Below, in pieces: positions 1 through 11,878 of a DNA stretch of 64,000 bases. Position 1 is the first letter of the stretch, and every line of letters starts with the position of its first letter. Below the pieces are notes generated by a model. It saw only the letters and a program-made list of their open reading frames with translations. It searched no databases and was not told the DNA's origin. Both the position numbers and the translations under genes were made by a program. Source of the DNA: Roridomyces roridus (Eukaryota > Basidiomycota > Agaricomycetes > Agaricales > Mycenaceae); assembly GCA_029378245.1 (NCBI GenBank), contig JARKIF010000007.1, positions 1,302,001-1,366,000 on the forward strand, given 5' to 3'.

Positions 1-116
1 CGTCCAGACGTGGTCTGAACGTGTTCACAACAATTCTCCGAGAATTTTCCGCGTCGGACTTGACTCACCGAAGTGCTTATTTAAAATGCTCTCAGCCCCT
101 GCACCAACATCGAAAG

Positions 117-2176
117 ATGTCCTCAGGCATTGAACTTCACGAGCTTCACGCTGTACCTGCTCCCAATGGCACTGGTTCCGTCAAAGACGTGCCTGTCGTT
201 CCAGGTGAATCCAATTCAGCCAAGGACGCTCCCCGGTCAAGGCAGCACGTTAATCGCGAGAGAATTCAACTCGCTGCGCTCTATTGGTGGTAAGCTCTCT
301 TGAATGTACTCAAGGCACCGAATGACGCGTTCAAAACAGTCTATGTACTTGGAATTCCTGCTACTTGATCTTGGCTCAAACTTTCAACAGTTCTCGCGGG
401 ATGGAACGACGGAAGTGCAGGCCCTTTGATTCCTCGCATTCAGAAAGTCTACCATGTATGTATGTTGGTTTGACCCCCTCACCCCATTTGACCTTGTACT
501 AGGTCGGTTTCGCCGTGGTTTCGCTCATATTCGTCTTTGCCTGCGTGGTACGTTTGAACTCGGCTCGTAATTTCATCTCTGTAATTTTGCTCTACTCAGG
601 GATTCATTGGAGGTGCTATGATAAATGTTCCTCTGACCGACAGGTTTGGGTTCGGCAAGGTCTGACCATTCAGTCTAGATAAATATTCTGTGCTGACTGT
701 CCTCATCCAGATGATCATGTTCGGTGCCCTCTGTCAAATAGTTGCCTACGCCATGCAGGCTCCTGCACCTCCTTTCCCCGTTTTCGTGCTCTCCTATGTT
801 ATCAATGGTGTCGGCATGGCTATTCAGGTACTTGCATTCCCTTCGTTGTTTCTTCAACAGCGCAGATGAAATTCTGAGTGAAGGATGCTCAAGCCAATGG
901 ATACACCGCCGGCCTCAGTCATAATGCCGAGACCAAGATGGGATTATTACATGGAGCATACGGTGCCGGGGCCCTCGCCTCACCTCTTGTGGCTACCCAG
1001 TTCTCCCAAATGCGACATTGGTCCTTTCACTAGCCTCATTTGGGATCAATATTGAAAACTGCGACAGGTCCTACCAATACCTCGTTTCTCTTGGTATCGC
1101 CCTGTCCAACGCTGTCCTTCTTTTCACCGTCTTCCGGCTCAAGACCCAAGACGGTAATTGAACTCCTTTTCTTCTTCCTCTGCCCGCTGACATTCACGGA
1201 CAGAGTGTTTGGCTCAGGTCGGCGAAGCTGCTGGTGAAACGGGCACGAGCGAACACAGCACGTTTAGGCAGATCTTAACCACGAAAACGGTGCACCTCCT
1301 TGCATTCTTTATTCTCGTTTATGTCGGTGTCGAGGTTACAATTGGAGGTGCTCAATGTCCTTAACAAGTACTCGCTGGCGCTGATCTCATTTCAGGTTGG
1401 ATTGTCACATACATTATCGATGTGCGCGGGGGAGGCCCGTCGGCTGGTTATGTTTCGGCTGGGTTCTTTGGTGGTCAGTTTCTTCATCCTGCAAAAATGT
1501 ACACGACTGGAAAATCACAGGCCTCATGACCGGCCGCGTGGCGCTCTTGTGGCTCAATCAGAAGGCAAGAACTCCGACCGAATTCATTCCTTTTGCTCAC
1601 CGATTTCGCAGATTGGTGAGCGTCGCGTACTTTTCTTGTACTCCATCCTTGCCATTGCGTCAGTGCTGCCGTAGTTCATTCTCGTTGCCATTTCTTATCA
1701 TCATGCGTAGACTGGAGCTCGTTGTGTGGCTCGTGCCATCCCTAGTTGGGAGTGCCGTAGCTGTATCCATCGTCGGGGTCCTTCTGGGAGTGAGTCCGTT
1801 TCTTCCACGCTTCCCATCCAATTTTTATGCTATTTCCACAGCCAATCTACCCCATAACCATGAACTACGCTGGACGTGTTATCCCCCGCTGGCTCCTTAC
1901 TGGGTCCATCGGCTGGATCGCCGGATTCGGCCAGGCAGGAAGTGCCCTGTTTCCGTTTATTACTGGTGCAATAAGCTCTCAAACCGGTATCAAATCTCTG
2001 CAACCTCTGTGTGTCCTCATTCTTGCAGCGGAGAGTGAGCTAATGGCTATCTAGGTTGATTTCCATGATGGGACTCATGGTGAGGCATACGATCGACATT
2101 GCTCACACTCTGAATAAAATCTATCTAGGTTATCCTTTGGGCTCTTGTTCCTGGAGCTCCGCGGAGAGTGGATTGA
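117..2176 (+). CDS. MFS transporter, BSC6/fucose-permease-like (tandem copy 1)
   Basis: Multi-exon plasma-membrane-type transporter of the major facilitator superfamily, probably a small-solute carrier; the substrate cannot be told. The start ATG at 117 opens a hydrophilic N-terminus. The signature GWNDGSAGPLIPRIQ follows near 395-440, then membrane segments such as VGFAVVSLIFVFACV and the loop DAQANGYTAGLSHNAETK near 885-940. The C-terminal half contains ILWALVPGAPRRVD just before the TGA at 2174-2176. About ten short introns are evident, giving roughly 480 residues. The junction between the first exon (ending near 291) and the GWNDG exon does not join cleanly in frame by eye, so a microexon or an unusual site is likely there. 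The next gene downstream is a paralogue in the same order and orientation, so this is a tandem duplication. Confidence 0.82.
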
Positions 2177-2499
2177 ACCCCGCCTATCGTCTGCAGGAGG
2201 TCCTCGTTGTGGATGTGTCTTACTAAAAACATGTAGAGTAAAAAGGGTGTAGATTCTCTTATCCAGTTTCTTGAACGGCGGCGAACTCGGGATAACAGGA
2301 GATAACATACGCGGCAAAGCTCCGCCCAGGGCACGGGGAAGGAAAGATTTGTGTTCGGACTTTCGGCTCCGGACAAACAAATACTCCCTTTACCGTTACC
2401 CCAACCCTGTAATTTCATCATTTAAGCGCTCTCATACCCCGCATTAAAGATGTCCCGACCTCTTATCATCTCGGACCTTGACTTTCAAGCCTGAACATC

Positions 2500-4604
2500 A
2501 TGGCAATGCCAGGAGAAAATTTTGAACTGCAGTCAACCGTCGTCCCTGGACCCTCTCTACCGCCAACCCCAGGGGACGAGGTCCGGGGATTCGTTGGTAT
2601 CGATGAAATTCAAGAGGAACTACGCGCTCAACCTGGAGAATTCGACGCGCCGCCCTCGGGTCATGCATGGCGCGCCAGGATGTATCTTGCTGCGATTTAT
2701 GGGTGGGTTCACTTTCCATGCGTTTGAGGCAACTTCCAATGCTGTTTCAAGCTCCATGGCGCTCTGTGGTGCGTTTTAGGTCGGCTCTGGTCTTGGGTAA
2801 GACTCAGCAGTGAGATCAGGATGGAACGACGGAAGTTCTGGTCCTCTCATCCCCAAGATTCAGGCCTCATACCACGTCGGATTCGTGCTAGTTTCTTTGA
2901 TTTTCGTGCTCGCCACCGTGGTAAGACAGAATTGCGTTCAAAACGAGCATCCGACGATGTGGCATTGCAGGGATTTATCTCCGGCGCCTTCATCAACATG
3001 CACTTCGCGGAGAGGATGGGGCTTGGGAGGGTGGGTTACTTGACCGGTTCTTGTTCATTGGACTAATCTACTCCGCAGATGGTGGTAATCGGTGCGCGTC
3101 ACTTTTATTTGTACTTGAGAGCAATCTCAATTCGATGCAGGCAGCTGCTTTCCCATCGCCGCCTACGCTATTCAGGCACCTGCTCCTCCGTTCCCGTTGT
3201 TCGTCATGTCCTTCATTCTGTCCGGAATGGGCTATTCCATCCTTGTACGTCGCGCGCCGGCGACGTTGCCGCGCTTCTGACTGGCATGCTAGGTCGCACA
3301 AGCCAATGTATATGTGGTCAGCCTAAGGAACTCAGAAGTTTATATGGGGATGCTCCATGCCAGGTAAGGACTCTATGTTACCGAGTGCGTACTAACCGCT
3401 AACAATCCGCGCTAGCTATGGTCTCGGTGCCCTCACCTCCCCTCTCGTGGCTACTCAGTTTGCCCAGATGCCGCGACATTGGTCCTTTCACTACCTCTGT
3501 TCTTTTGCATTGGCGATACTGAACGTCATTAATATGTATCTGGTGTTCCGATTCCGGACGCAAGATGGTCATTCACCTTCTATAACAATGCGTTGTGACG
3601 CTCACGTACCGCTCAGAACTGCTCACTCTCATCGGGGAAAATGTTGGCGAGAAGAATACTACCAGCGACCGCAGCAATTTCCGCCAAATCCTTTCTATCA
3701 GGGCTGTTCACCTCTTGTCGATCTTTGCAATGCTGTATGTCGGCGTGGAGGTGACAATGGGAGGTGATTTGTGCATCCTTCGTTGTCTTGCACGCTCACC
3801 GATTCCAAGGGTGGATCACGACGTACCTCATTGACGTGCGCGGAGGCGGCCCTTCTGCGGGCTACATCTCTTCAGGGTTCTTCGGCGGTAAGTCCTTTCT
3901 TGTTAATGTCGGCCACCGTTTTCAAGACCCTTCAAGGTATGATGGTAGGCCGCCTCTCTCTGATTTGGTTAAATAAAAAGGTTCGCAATTGGCCGTTTTC
4001 CTGCGCTGGGGGTGAATTTGTTGCTGCTAGATTGGGGAGAACCGTGCGATCTACCTCTATGCTGGACTCGCGATCGGGTGAATCGTCTCCACAGTGCCTT
4101 GGTAAATATGCTAATTCACCTCTAGTCTGGAATTCGTGGTCTGGTTTGTGCCCTCTTTCGTCGGAGGCGGCGTGGCCGTTTCTTGCATAGGCGCGTATAC
4201 TCTGCGCAGGTTGACCGCAAAATTCACGTTTTTTTCGGAATAGGCGTGGTCTTGGGTCCGATCTATCCCATCATCATGAACCGCGTCGGGAGAATCATAC
4301 CGCGTTGGCTACACTCTGGGTCGATTGGATGGGTTGCTGGCTTTGGCCAGGCCGGGAGCGCCGTCCTGCCATTTATTTCAGGTGCATTGGCGTCATAGCT
4401 CAGCTGGGAGAGCAACAGACTGAAGCTGGTATCTCAGGTGCAATCGCGTCAAAATCTGGGATTCGTGCCTTGCAGCCATTGTCAGTCGTCTCGACCTGCT
4501 TTAATATTCGCTGAGCACTCACCCTTCTTCACAGCATCATCAGTATGATGTCTGTTTTGCCCGTTGTATGGTTCTTCACTCCCATCTCTCGCAAAATCGA
4601 TTAG
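2500..4604 (+). CDS. MFS transporter, BSC6/fucose-permease-like (tandem copy 2)
   Basis: Paralogue of the upstream MFS gene, with the same landmarks in the same order: GWNDGSSGPLIPKIQ near 2823-2865, VGFVLVSLIFVLATV, QFAQMPRHWSFHY near 3458-3496, YPIIMNRVGRIIPRWL near 4264-4311, and GSIGWVAGFGQAGSAVLPF before 4370. The start is the ATG at 2500 (MAMPGENFEL); the end is ISRKID followed by TAG at 4602-4604. The reading frame through the last exons is intact only if a 56-bp intron at 4382-4437 is removed. Copy 1 has uninterrupted coding sequence at that point (GAISSQTGIKSLQPL versus GAIASKSGIRALQP here). Ten or so other introns share their placement with copy 1. The transported substrate is unknown. 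The gene looks functional, but the first splice junction was not resolved. Confidence 0.8.
4382..4437 (+). other. Copy-2-specific 56-bp intron carrying a tRNA-Phe(GAA)-like 5' half
   Basis: The sequence from GTGCAT (4382) to ATCTCAG (4437) has GT-AG ends. Removing it joins ISG-AIAS in perfect frame and matches the uninterrupted paralogue upstream. Both intron ends sit in the same motif, TCAG|GTGCA, and the longer flanks TTTCAGGTGCATTGGCGTCA and TCTCAGGTGCAATCGCGTCA match at 17 of 20 bases, so the exon edge was duplicated. Between the copies lies 4389-4425, 37 bases that fold as tRNA positions 1-37. They contain a perfect A box (TAGCTCAGCTGGG), a paired D stem (GCTC/GAGC), and CTGAAG, which is C32, U33, anticodon GAA and G37. 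The similarity stops exactly where fungal tRNA-Phe genes carry their own intron. The 3' half of the tRNA is absent. Confidence 0.72.
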
Positions 4605-5114
4605 CGGTTGGATGCTGTCGGGTTTTCTCGTCCAATGTTATTTTGTATAGAATCTATGTGTGTAGCCTCTCTAGTAAGTAGTTGTTGCGTGAATTTGAAG
4701 AGATCATGCGATTTTTGTGATGTTGTGATGTGTGATGATCGCATCAACGATCAATGGCATATTCACTATTCACTATTCACTAATTCACTATTCACTAATA
4801 CTAGACCGCACGACTTGACAGGCACAGCCCCAAAAGTCACGGGAAAAGTCACGGGACTTCGGTACCGAGAGTTGACGGCGGGTGCATTAAATTAATGGTC
4901 CTCGAGGAAAGCTTGAGGCTGCCTTGAGGCTTGGACTGCATTGCTTGCCTTTCCCCACCATCTCCCTGCTTCTGCTTTCACTGTATGCTCTCTTTTTTTG
5001 TCCTTTCCAAAGTACTCATATGATCCAGCAATTTCAATTGACCCCTGTCTTCTTCCTGCACTTTCTATAGCACTTTCTGGACTGTAGCCATGTGTGTGAT
5101 TTTTTTCTGCACTG
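4605..5114. other. Intergenic stretch without a recognisable gene
   Basis: About 0.5 kb between the second MFS gene and the first readable Helitron codons. It holds a short TTCACTA-type tandem repeat at 4761-4798 and a repeated AGTCACGGGA near 4834-4856. The left end of the Helitron probably lies inside this stretch, but I could not place it. Confidence 0.5.
4761..4798 (+). repeat. Short tandem repeat, unit TTCACTA with one spacer variation
   Basis: Five near-identical copies of a 7-8 base unit (ATTCACTA / TTCACTA) follow one another. This is a minor microsatellite-like array with no evident function. Confidence 0.75.
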
Positions 5115-8100
5115 ATTTCTGTATTTCTCACTCAACAATTAAGGGATCTCACTCCTCCAAATACACCACAGCGCATACGGATAGCCGCACAACAGCAAGA
5201 GCGTGAGAATAGGACACTGGACAGTCCCCAGAGACATCGGACACCTGCTGTACCTTTGAGGCTACCTCCTCCTCCCAGGCCCTTCATTCAGCCAGGTCCA
5301 GTTGCTAATAACTCAGGCGACATCTTTGGAGGGCACCAAATTGTTCTCCCTGCTGGCCAGCCTCCTGTAGATTTAGATGCTGCACGTCGCCGTTTGGCTG
5401 AGCTACAGGGTCCACTGGAGTTTCAGCCTCAGCCTGCTGCTCGACACAGCTTTTTGAACCAGAATTCTGCTGCTGGGGCATCTCGACCACCTAGACCACA
5501 GCAACAAAATGCTATTGCTGGACCATCACGTCTACCTGCTAGGAGAACAACAATGGAAAATCTACAGGCTCTGGAGGAAAGAAATTCTCCTCCCAACTCC
5601 CGGAATCATCCACCTATTCTGCTGTCTCAGAATGCGCGGCGTGCTGCAGAGAATAGATTAGCACAGTTGAACAGAGATCTTGAGTTCCAGCCTGCTCCAT
5701 ACAATCCAAGGCAGACTTTCCAGGAGAATTTGGCCAGAAATGAGCAGATTGTGCAGCCTCCACCACCTCCTCCAGAGGAGCTTGAACAACAGGACCAACA
5801 GGACCCTGATTTGAATGACGATCAGGATATGCCTCCTCAAGAGGATGAGCCAGACTTTCCTGTCTTCATAAATAATGCAGATTTGCCAAAATATGCCCGG
5901 CCATTCAATGAGGATAATGTTCAACCTATAAGCCTTGGGCCTATGGATCTCTCTTGCTCAAAATGTGGAGCCCTCCATTGGAAGTACGAACGACTTTCAA
6001 AATCCTCAGTGGCTAATCCCAGCTTTGGTACATGCTGTCTCTCTGGGAAGGTGGAGCTGCCGAGGATCAAGCGACCTCCAAGAGATTTGCTGGAGCTATA
6101 TGATGGTACCAGTAATGACTCCAGCCATTTTCTGGACAATATAAGAAGTTACAACTCTGCATTTGGCTTGGCATCTCTTGGAGTTACAGTGGACAAGACA
6201 TTGAACAATGGCCATGGGCCTTATGTTTTCAAAATCCAAGGTGCTCTCTACCATCGTGTTGGATCTCTTATTCCAAAACCCAACACAAATCCAGTGTTTG
6301 CTCAGCTGTATTTCTACTCCCATGATGAGGCAACCAGTTTTCGAATGCAGAACAATGCCCGTCAAACTGTTCCACTTCGCCGCAATGTAATGGCAATTTT
6401 GGATCATGTTCTCCAGGAACATCATGCTTATGTGAAAGTGTTCAAGACTGCATATGAAAGATTGAAAGAACAACGAGAGCAGCATCCAAACGCTCCTGCA
6501 GAGTATTATGCAGTAATCAGATGTGAGAAGGGAACAGATTCCAGGCGTTACAATGCACCCACTTCAAACGAGGTCTCAGTAATTCTGCCTGGAGATGGAT
6601 CTATTGCACCTGACTATCGAGACTTGGTTTTGCAGTACAGAGATGGTCCACTGAAGAGAATCTACGAGACCAATGCATCCTACCAGCCATCTGTCTATGT
6701 CTTATTGTTCCCATTTGGCGAGAATGGCTGGCACACAAATTTAGATCTGAACATTCCTGTCACTGCGGCAGAAGAGGAGGATCCTGATGCGGATAACACA
6801 GATACCGAATCCAGAGCTCATACCAAAATGACGATTCTCGAGTATCACGCATATCGTCTGCACCAACGCCCCACTGATTCTGATCACATCTTTCTTGCAA
6901 AGGCACTCCTTCAACAGTGGATTGTAGATGCTTGGGCTGCCACAGATCAAAGGAAGCTCAATTGGCTGAAGAACAACCAAAAGAAGCTAAGGGTTGACCT
7001 CTACAAGGGACTGGCAGATGCTTTCGCACAGGATGGAGCCATGCTCCTGGGCAACCAGGGGGAGCGCTACATTTTACCCAGTGTTCGCCCAGAGGGCTTT
7101 GAATCGGGGTCCCGGAGGCTCAAAGGCCTTGCAAAGGTCAAAGGGCTTTTCTCATAGGGCATCTCAAAGGCCTCTGAGAAAAATCACATTTTTTCAAACA
7201 TTAGATTTACAGCCACAGAACCTTGACAGAAACACAGAGATGAGCAGTTTTCTGAATGCCGAGAACCACACAGCTAATTTCCTTTTCTGTTTGAGTAGAA
7301 ATGATGACAACAAAGGGGGGCGGGTTGTCGTGACTCGTCGGTGTGACTTGATGCGCCTCCCACGGGTGATTGATCGATTGATTGATGCGAAAAGCACGTG
7401 ATTTCATAGGGCTCTGAGAGCTTTGAAATGTCACGAAAATTTCCATAGCCCTCTGCAGAGGGGTCTCAAAGGGCTATGAGCTCATAGGGCTTTGCCCTTT
7501 GGGCGAACACTGATTTTACCTTCATCATATATTGGGGGATCTCGCTTTATGCATCAGATTTATCAGGACTCATTAGCTATTGCTCGGTACTGCGGCAAAC
7601 CACTGTGACTGCTAATGCAAATTGGCCCGAGGTCAAGGAAGCTCTCCTTCCCGGTCAACAACCTTCAGATCGACCAGATTTGATTGCACGAGTCTTTCGG
7701 GAAAAGCTCCGTATTCTACTCAAGTTCATTAATCAGGGCCATTTTGGGAAGTGTGTTGGAATAGTCTACACCATTGAATTTCAGAAGCGCGGGCTTCCAC
7801 ATGTCCATATCCTCATTTTTCTGGAGCCACAGGCTCGGCCCAAAAATCCAGAAGATGTTGATTGCTTTGTATCAGCTGAACTGCCTGATCCTGACAGGGA
7901 ACCAAAGCTCTTTGAATTGGTCTCAAAGGTTATGGTTCACAATCCCTGTGGTGCAGCCAATCCTAATGCCCCATGCATGGTGAATGGAAAATGTTCCAAG
8001 GGATTCCCGAAAGCACTCCAGGAACAGACCACAATGGACCACAATGGCTATGTCAGACTCCGGCGCAGAGCCAATGGGCACAGCTTTGTAAATGGAAAAG

Positions 8101-8371
8101 GACAGACAATTGATAACAAATGGGTAGTTCCTTATCCACGACGGTGAGATTGACTCAGCTCAATGTGGATTATGGCTAATGTTTTGACAGTGCACTGCTT
8201 GAATTTGTCTGCCACATGAACTTGGAATGCTGTGTCTCAATGGCTTCTACCAAGTACATTCACAAGTACATCCACAAGGGCTCAGATCGCTCGACCCTCA
8301 CAATGCAGGATCAAAATGATGAAATTAAGCTACATCTTGACAGCCGATATATCTCTGCTCCTGAGGCTGTG
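5115..8371 (+). pseudogene. Helitron RepHel protein, N-terminal and Rep (HUH endonuclease) block
   Basis: Reading is continuous from LRDLTPPNTPQR (about 5140) through a proline/glutamine-rich N-terminus. It continues to the Helitron-typical stretch YNAPTSNEVSVILPGDG and YVLLFPFGENGWH (6550-6730). Without the MITE at 7079-7512 the protein reads ERYILPSSYIGGSRFMHQ, the family consensus. The HUH motif is GLPHVHILIF (near 7792-7821), and the paired tyrosines lie in KYIHKYIHKG (near 8252-8281), downstream of an intron at 8144-8190. The block ends in SAPEAV exactly at the Plavaka-1 junction. The frame shifts between CGKP (to 7602) and VTANANWPEV (from 7605), where several consensus residues are missing, so this copy is broken. 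It would have nicked and rejoined DNA during rolling-circle transposition. Confidence 0.85.
7079..7512. mobile_element. hAT-type MITE, 434 bp, inserted in the Helitron Rep domain
   Basis: The ends are inverted repeats, CAGTGTTCGCCCAGAGGGC on the left and the complement of CAGTGTTCGCCCAAAGGGC on the right (18 of 19 bases match). It is flanked by an exact 8-bp duplication, ATTTTACC, at 7071-7078 and 7513-7520. An 8-bp duplication with CAGTG ends is the hallmark of the hAT superfamily. The interior has no coding capacity but carries several scattered copies of CAAAGGGC/GCCCTTTG and TCATAGGGC. Excision of the element plus one duplication restores the Helitron frame. It is non-autonomous and must have relied on a hAT transposase encoded elsewhere. 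Confidence 0.92.
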
Positions 8372-8393
8372 CATCAGCAAAAAGTATTTGGTT

Positions 8394-8590
8394 GCGTAGC
8401 GCACACCAAGATCTCCGCATGCCCGGTAGTCCTGGTAGCCCTAGTAGCACTCCTGCAAAAGCTCTCAAGTTGCCGGTAGCCCCAGTAGCCATGGTCCAGT
8501 TGCCTGGTAGCCAAGGTAGTCCGAACAGTGCTGCTCCGTAGCTCAGGTATATTTGCCATGGACCGAGTAGCAATAGTAGCACTACTGGTC
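8394..8590 (+). repeat. Plavaka-1 left subterminal repeats, GTAGC/GTAGT
   Basis: About eleven copies of GTAGC or GTAGT lie within 200 bases of the left end, all in the same orientation. Many come in pairs with a 9-base period (GTAGCNNNNGTAGC), close to one helical turn. This is the kind of array bound by accessory proteins in CACTA-type elements; the binding role is inferred. Confidence 0.8.
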
Positions 8591-8653
8591 GTTGCCACAA
8601 ATATACTGCGAGATGATGGGGAAATTCAACATTAGCGAGTAATTACAGTGTAA

Positions 8654-11600
8654 CTAAAAGCGCCCCGCGCGGCCCAACTGTCGAATCCATGCCTGCCGTT
8701 GTTGCTCCGCCTTCTTTTCATTGTGTGTGTCAACAAGGTAGCGGAATAAAAAAAAGTCGTGGTGTCGAAGATAAGGATTGACATAAAAAGACTTGCACTG
8801 GTCCAGAACACGATCTGAAGTCCACGTCGGATTAGCAGCGCGGCCGAATACAGGAATGAGGTGGCAGGAGCGGAAGATGGCTGTTATTGGAATGATTGAA
8901 GATTTCTGTCGATGGTTCCGGCTGGAGAGTGAAACTTCATGCATCCCTATGTCAGGTACCGGGGCATTGAGTGGCTTGTACCAGTCCACATATGCGAGTG
9001 GATCAGGATAAATACCGTGCTTTGCTGGTAAGCAGAAAATAACGCGTACCCGGGCAACAGACAATCCTGCAAATAGCTTGAGGGAATTTTTCCAACGAGA
9101 AATGTAACACTTACCATCGGTGGGACGCTGATCCCCGTCGGGTTTCGCTGTCCGAACGAGGACAGTGTCAAATTGACCAGCCGTTGCCTGCCGCACGCCC
9201 TTCTCCGTCATCTTCATGACCTCTCCACGAACGGCGCGGACAACGTCCTTGCGGTCGTGAGAAGTAATCGCAGGAATCTTGGGAAGCATGATGGAGAAGC
9301 GCTTGTAAACGGGGAATGTGGAAGCCTCGATAGGTGGTGTCGTCGGGTCAATGGACTTGGATTGAAGAAAACGATCGAGGTGGTACAAGAAGTCCGGCGC
9401 ACGGAAATCAGTCTCGATGGATGTCGCCGTAAGATCAGGAAAGGGAGGCTTCTTTGCGATACGGTGGCCAGTATCAGACGTTGCGCTGTCATCGGCGTCG
9501 TCAGAGAGGTCGGGTTCTTCGACATTCACCGGTGGTAGCGGCGCCGCGGCGTTGGTCTCGTTCTCATGTGCCTCCTCTTCTTCGACAGTGTTAGTCTGCG
9601 CAATGTATCCCGGCATCGCCCATTGCAGATACGTTCCGAAACGATGAACCGCCTCTTGGCGAGCAAGCCAGACAGCCATCTGCCGTGTATACGCCACCCT
9701 GTTGCTTGCGTTGTAGCCCGCCTTCGCAAGGTCGATGTGCAGCCGCTCTGTATTTTCCGTGTTGAAGCCGTCGGCAGTCCCACGAGAACGAATGGCATCG
9801 ACGTAATGCTTGAGCTTGTGCAGTTTGTTGATGCGGAAATGCTTGCGTATCTTGGACGACACGAAAATCTGCTTGTTGGAATGAAAAGCCGCCCATGCGG
9901 CGTCGAGTCGGGCCAGGGAATCATCGGAATGGACTTCGAAGTGGGCGTAGTGAATAAAATCAAGAATACCGCGAACGGCGCGCTGCACCGCCGGGTCTGT
10001 CGCCTTGGCGAGAATGCCGAGATAAGTCTTCTCCATGTTCTTGTGCTCTTTCCCTGTCCACTGAGTCGTCAACGAGATGCCCTTCTTGAAGTGACGAAGC
10101 GTGGGATGCGGTGGAAGGGCCCGGAAGCGAGCATCGATCTCTTTAGAACCCCCCCGAGTGGCCTTGTTCGCCCACTTGATAATATGGTCGCCGAAAACAC
10201 CGTTGTGGAGCTCATGGAGAGCGTCGGGCGTCATGCAGGAGAAGATGTCGCAGTGAGGGAAGGCTTCCCAAAAGGGATTGATTGGACGCAAGTTTTGCTC
10301 GACGTATTCGATCGGCCGTTCGTGTTTGGCTTGCTCTTTGAGGACACGCAGAGTCTCAGTGGGTTCCCGAGGTGGTGAGCGTACTGTATCTCCACGCCCA
10401 AGGGGTGTGACGAGGCACTTGGGGCATGAATTCTCCCGACAGCATGCAACAAGAGTTTGTTCCGGATAATCGGCGATGTAGGCCGACAAGATCGGGAAGA
10501 TATGCCGTACGAAGCCATCAGCGCAATCCATCAGCACACCCTTCTCTCCTGCCTCCTTCAGCGGCTCCAGCATCGCCTTCACACAGTCGTGGAACAACTG
10601 GTGGCCCTCCCTAGAGCGGTTCTCCTTTGAGAAGATCTCGAGCTTGGTGACGGGAATGTAGCCGAGCAAAATTGTCGCACGCGACGAGGTGGTGCGTCGA
10701 GTCGCCTTCCTCAGATTGCCTACGCTGATGTAGACCGGCCAGGCTTGCTTATCGCCGCTGAAGTGAGTCAACTGGGTCTTGTCGGAGGAGATGATGATTG
10801 GTGAGAGTGTCGCGCCGATGGGAAGAAGCTCCTGCGCATGAACGTGAGTACGCTGTCCATACCATGTCCAATCGGGCCATGCTTACCTGAATCTCCCACC
10901 ACCAGTCCGCCGTCCACATCTCCGAGTATTCGCGATTGGAGAAGCAATCCTTGCCGTCCCCCCGCCCCTCCTCGAATTCCTTGAAGATTCGGATCGGTGC
11001 GTAACCCTGGTCTTGGAACGACGGGTTCCCGAGAAGTTCTCTGACGACCTCGACAGGATCTCGATGCCACATCTCCACCATCTCCTTCCGTTGGTTCCCA
11101 TCAGCATCCAGTTCATCGCCAACCACTTCGAATGGACGACAACGCCACTGTGGACCCTGCGGCAAGGAATCAACGTATTGCAGGAATCTCCGACCGTTTT
11201 TGAAGGATGGGTTGATCCCCGTCCGAACCTATACAGCTGTGCATGAGACGCTGGAGCTGGATCATAACACCTGGTACGTACCACATTCAGCTTCAAATAT
11301 TCGTCCGTTTTCTTCTGGCTGAGACCCGACGTCATTAGCCATTGTGCAAGGTCCCATTCGCCCTCGCTTTGGAACGGATGCCAAGGCGGAGTATTCGCGT
11401 CCATCTGCTGTGCTCGCAGTCTCTCAAAGAAAGTGTCGCAAGTCCCGCGGCGCTTCCCAGCTTCCATCTCCGCCGGAAAATCCTGAACCCAGCGGGCATC
11501 TTCGTCTTCAATCTCTTCGACGGTCGGACGGGGCCGCTTCTGTGATGGAGGTGACGAGTCATCGGCTACGGGGGCCGGACTGGGAGGGCGAGGCGGGTCC

Positions 11601-11878
11601 ACAGCCATGTCCTCGTCACTGTCTGTGTAGGATGGCACCTCACCATACCCGTCGAGCTCTCCTCCCACGTCGTCTGCGCCAGTCTCAGCCATCCCGTCGA
11701 TGCTGCCTTCAGCTACCGAACTAGCATCACCATCCGACTCGTCGCTATCGCTATCAGACAGGGCGGAGTATTCAAGATACTGTTTAGCACGACAGGGCTT
11801 GCTTTGTGCGATGTGCGATCGCAGCCCCTGCAAAGTTGGGCGCCGGATAGCACAGTACGAGCAGGTGAAGGATTCCAT
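8654..11878 (-). CDS. Plavaka transposase (element 1)
   Basis: Roughly 1,000 residues in several exons. It starts at MESFTCSYCAIRRP (11878), a C-x2-C...H...C zinc finger for DNA binding, followed by an acidic low-complexity stretch. The block ending TADWWWEIQ is near 10890-10910. The core then runs from GDKQAWPVYISVGN to the region around 9600 with family landmarks: ILLGYIPVTKL, FPILSAYIADYPEQ, CPKCLVTPLGRGD, FPHCDIFSCMTPDALHEL, ISLTTQWTGKEHK and FNTENTERLHIDLAK. The C-terminal exon contains PDPLAYVDWYKP and ends at 8654. It should cut and join the element ends (CATCAG repeats). It is transcribed divergently from the DUF6532 gene of the same element. A 94-bp tandem duplication covers its start codon, so a second upstream ATG exists. 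Confidence 0.88.

Noticed and set aside
4389..4425. A tRNA-Phe gene
   Set aside because: Only positions 1-37 are present. The sequence after G37 does not pair with the 5' anticodon stem and there is no T arm or acceptor 3' strand, so it is treated as a captured half inside an intron.
7081..7157. End of the first Helitron ORF (SVRPEGFESGSRRLKG)
   Set aside because: This is read-through into the MITE, not Helitron protein.
8372..8479. C-terminal extension of the Rep block ending LLQKLSSCR
   Set aside because: These codons come from the Plavaka-1 left end. The true continuation is at 14576.
9566..10378. 270-codon plus-strand frame opposite the Plavaka-1 transposase
   Set aside because: Antisense shadow of the transposase core; the minus-strand frame has clear family motifs.
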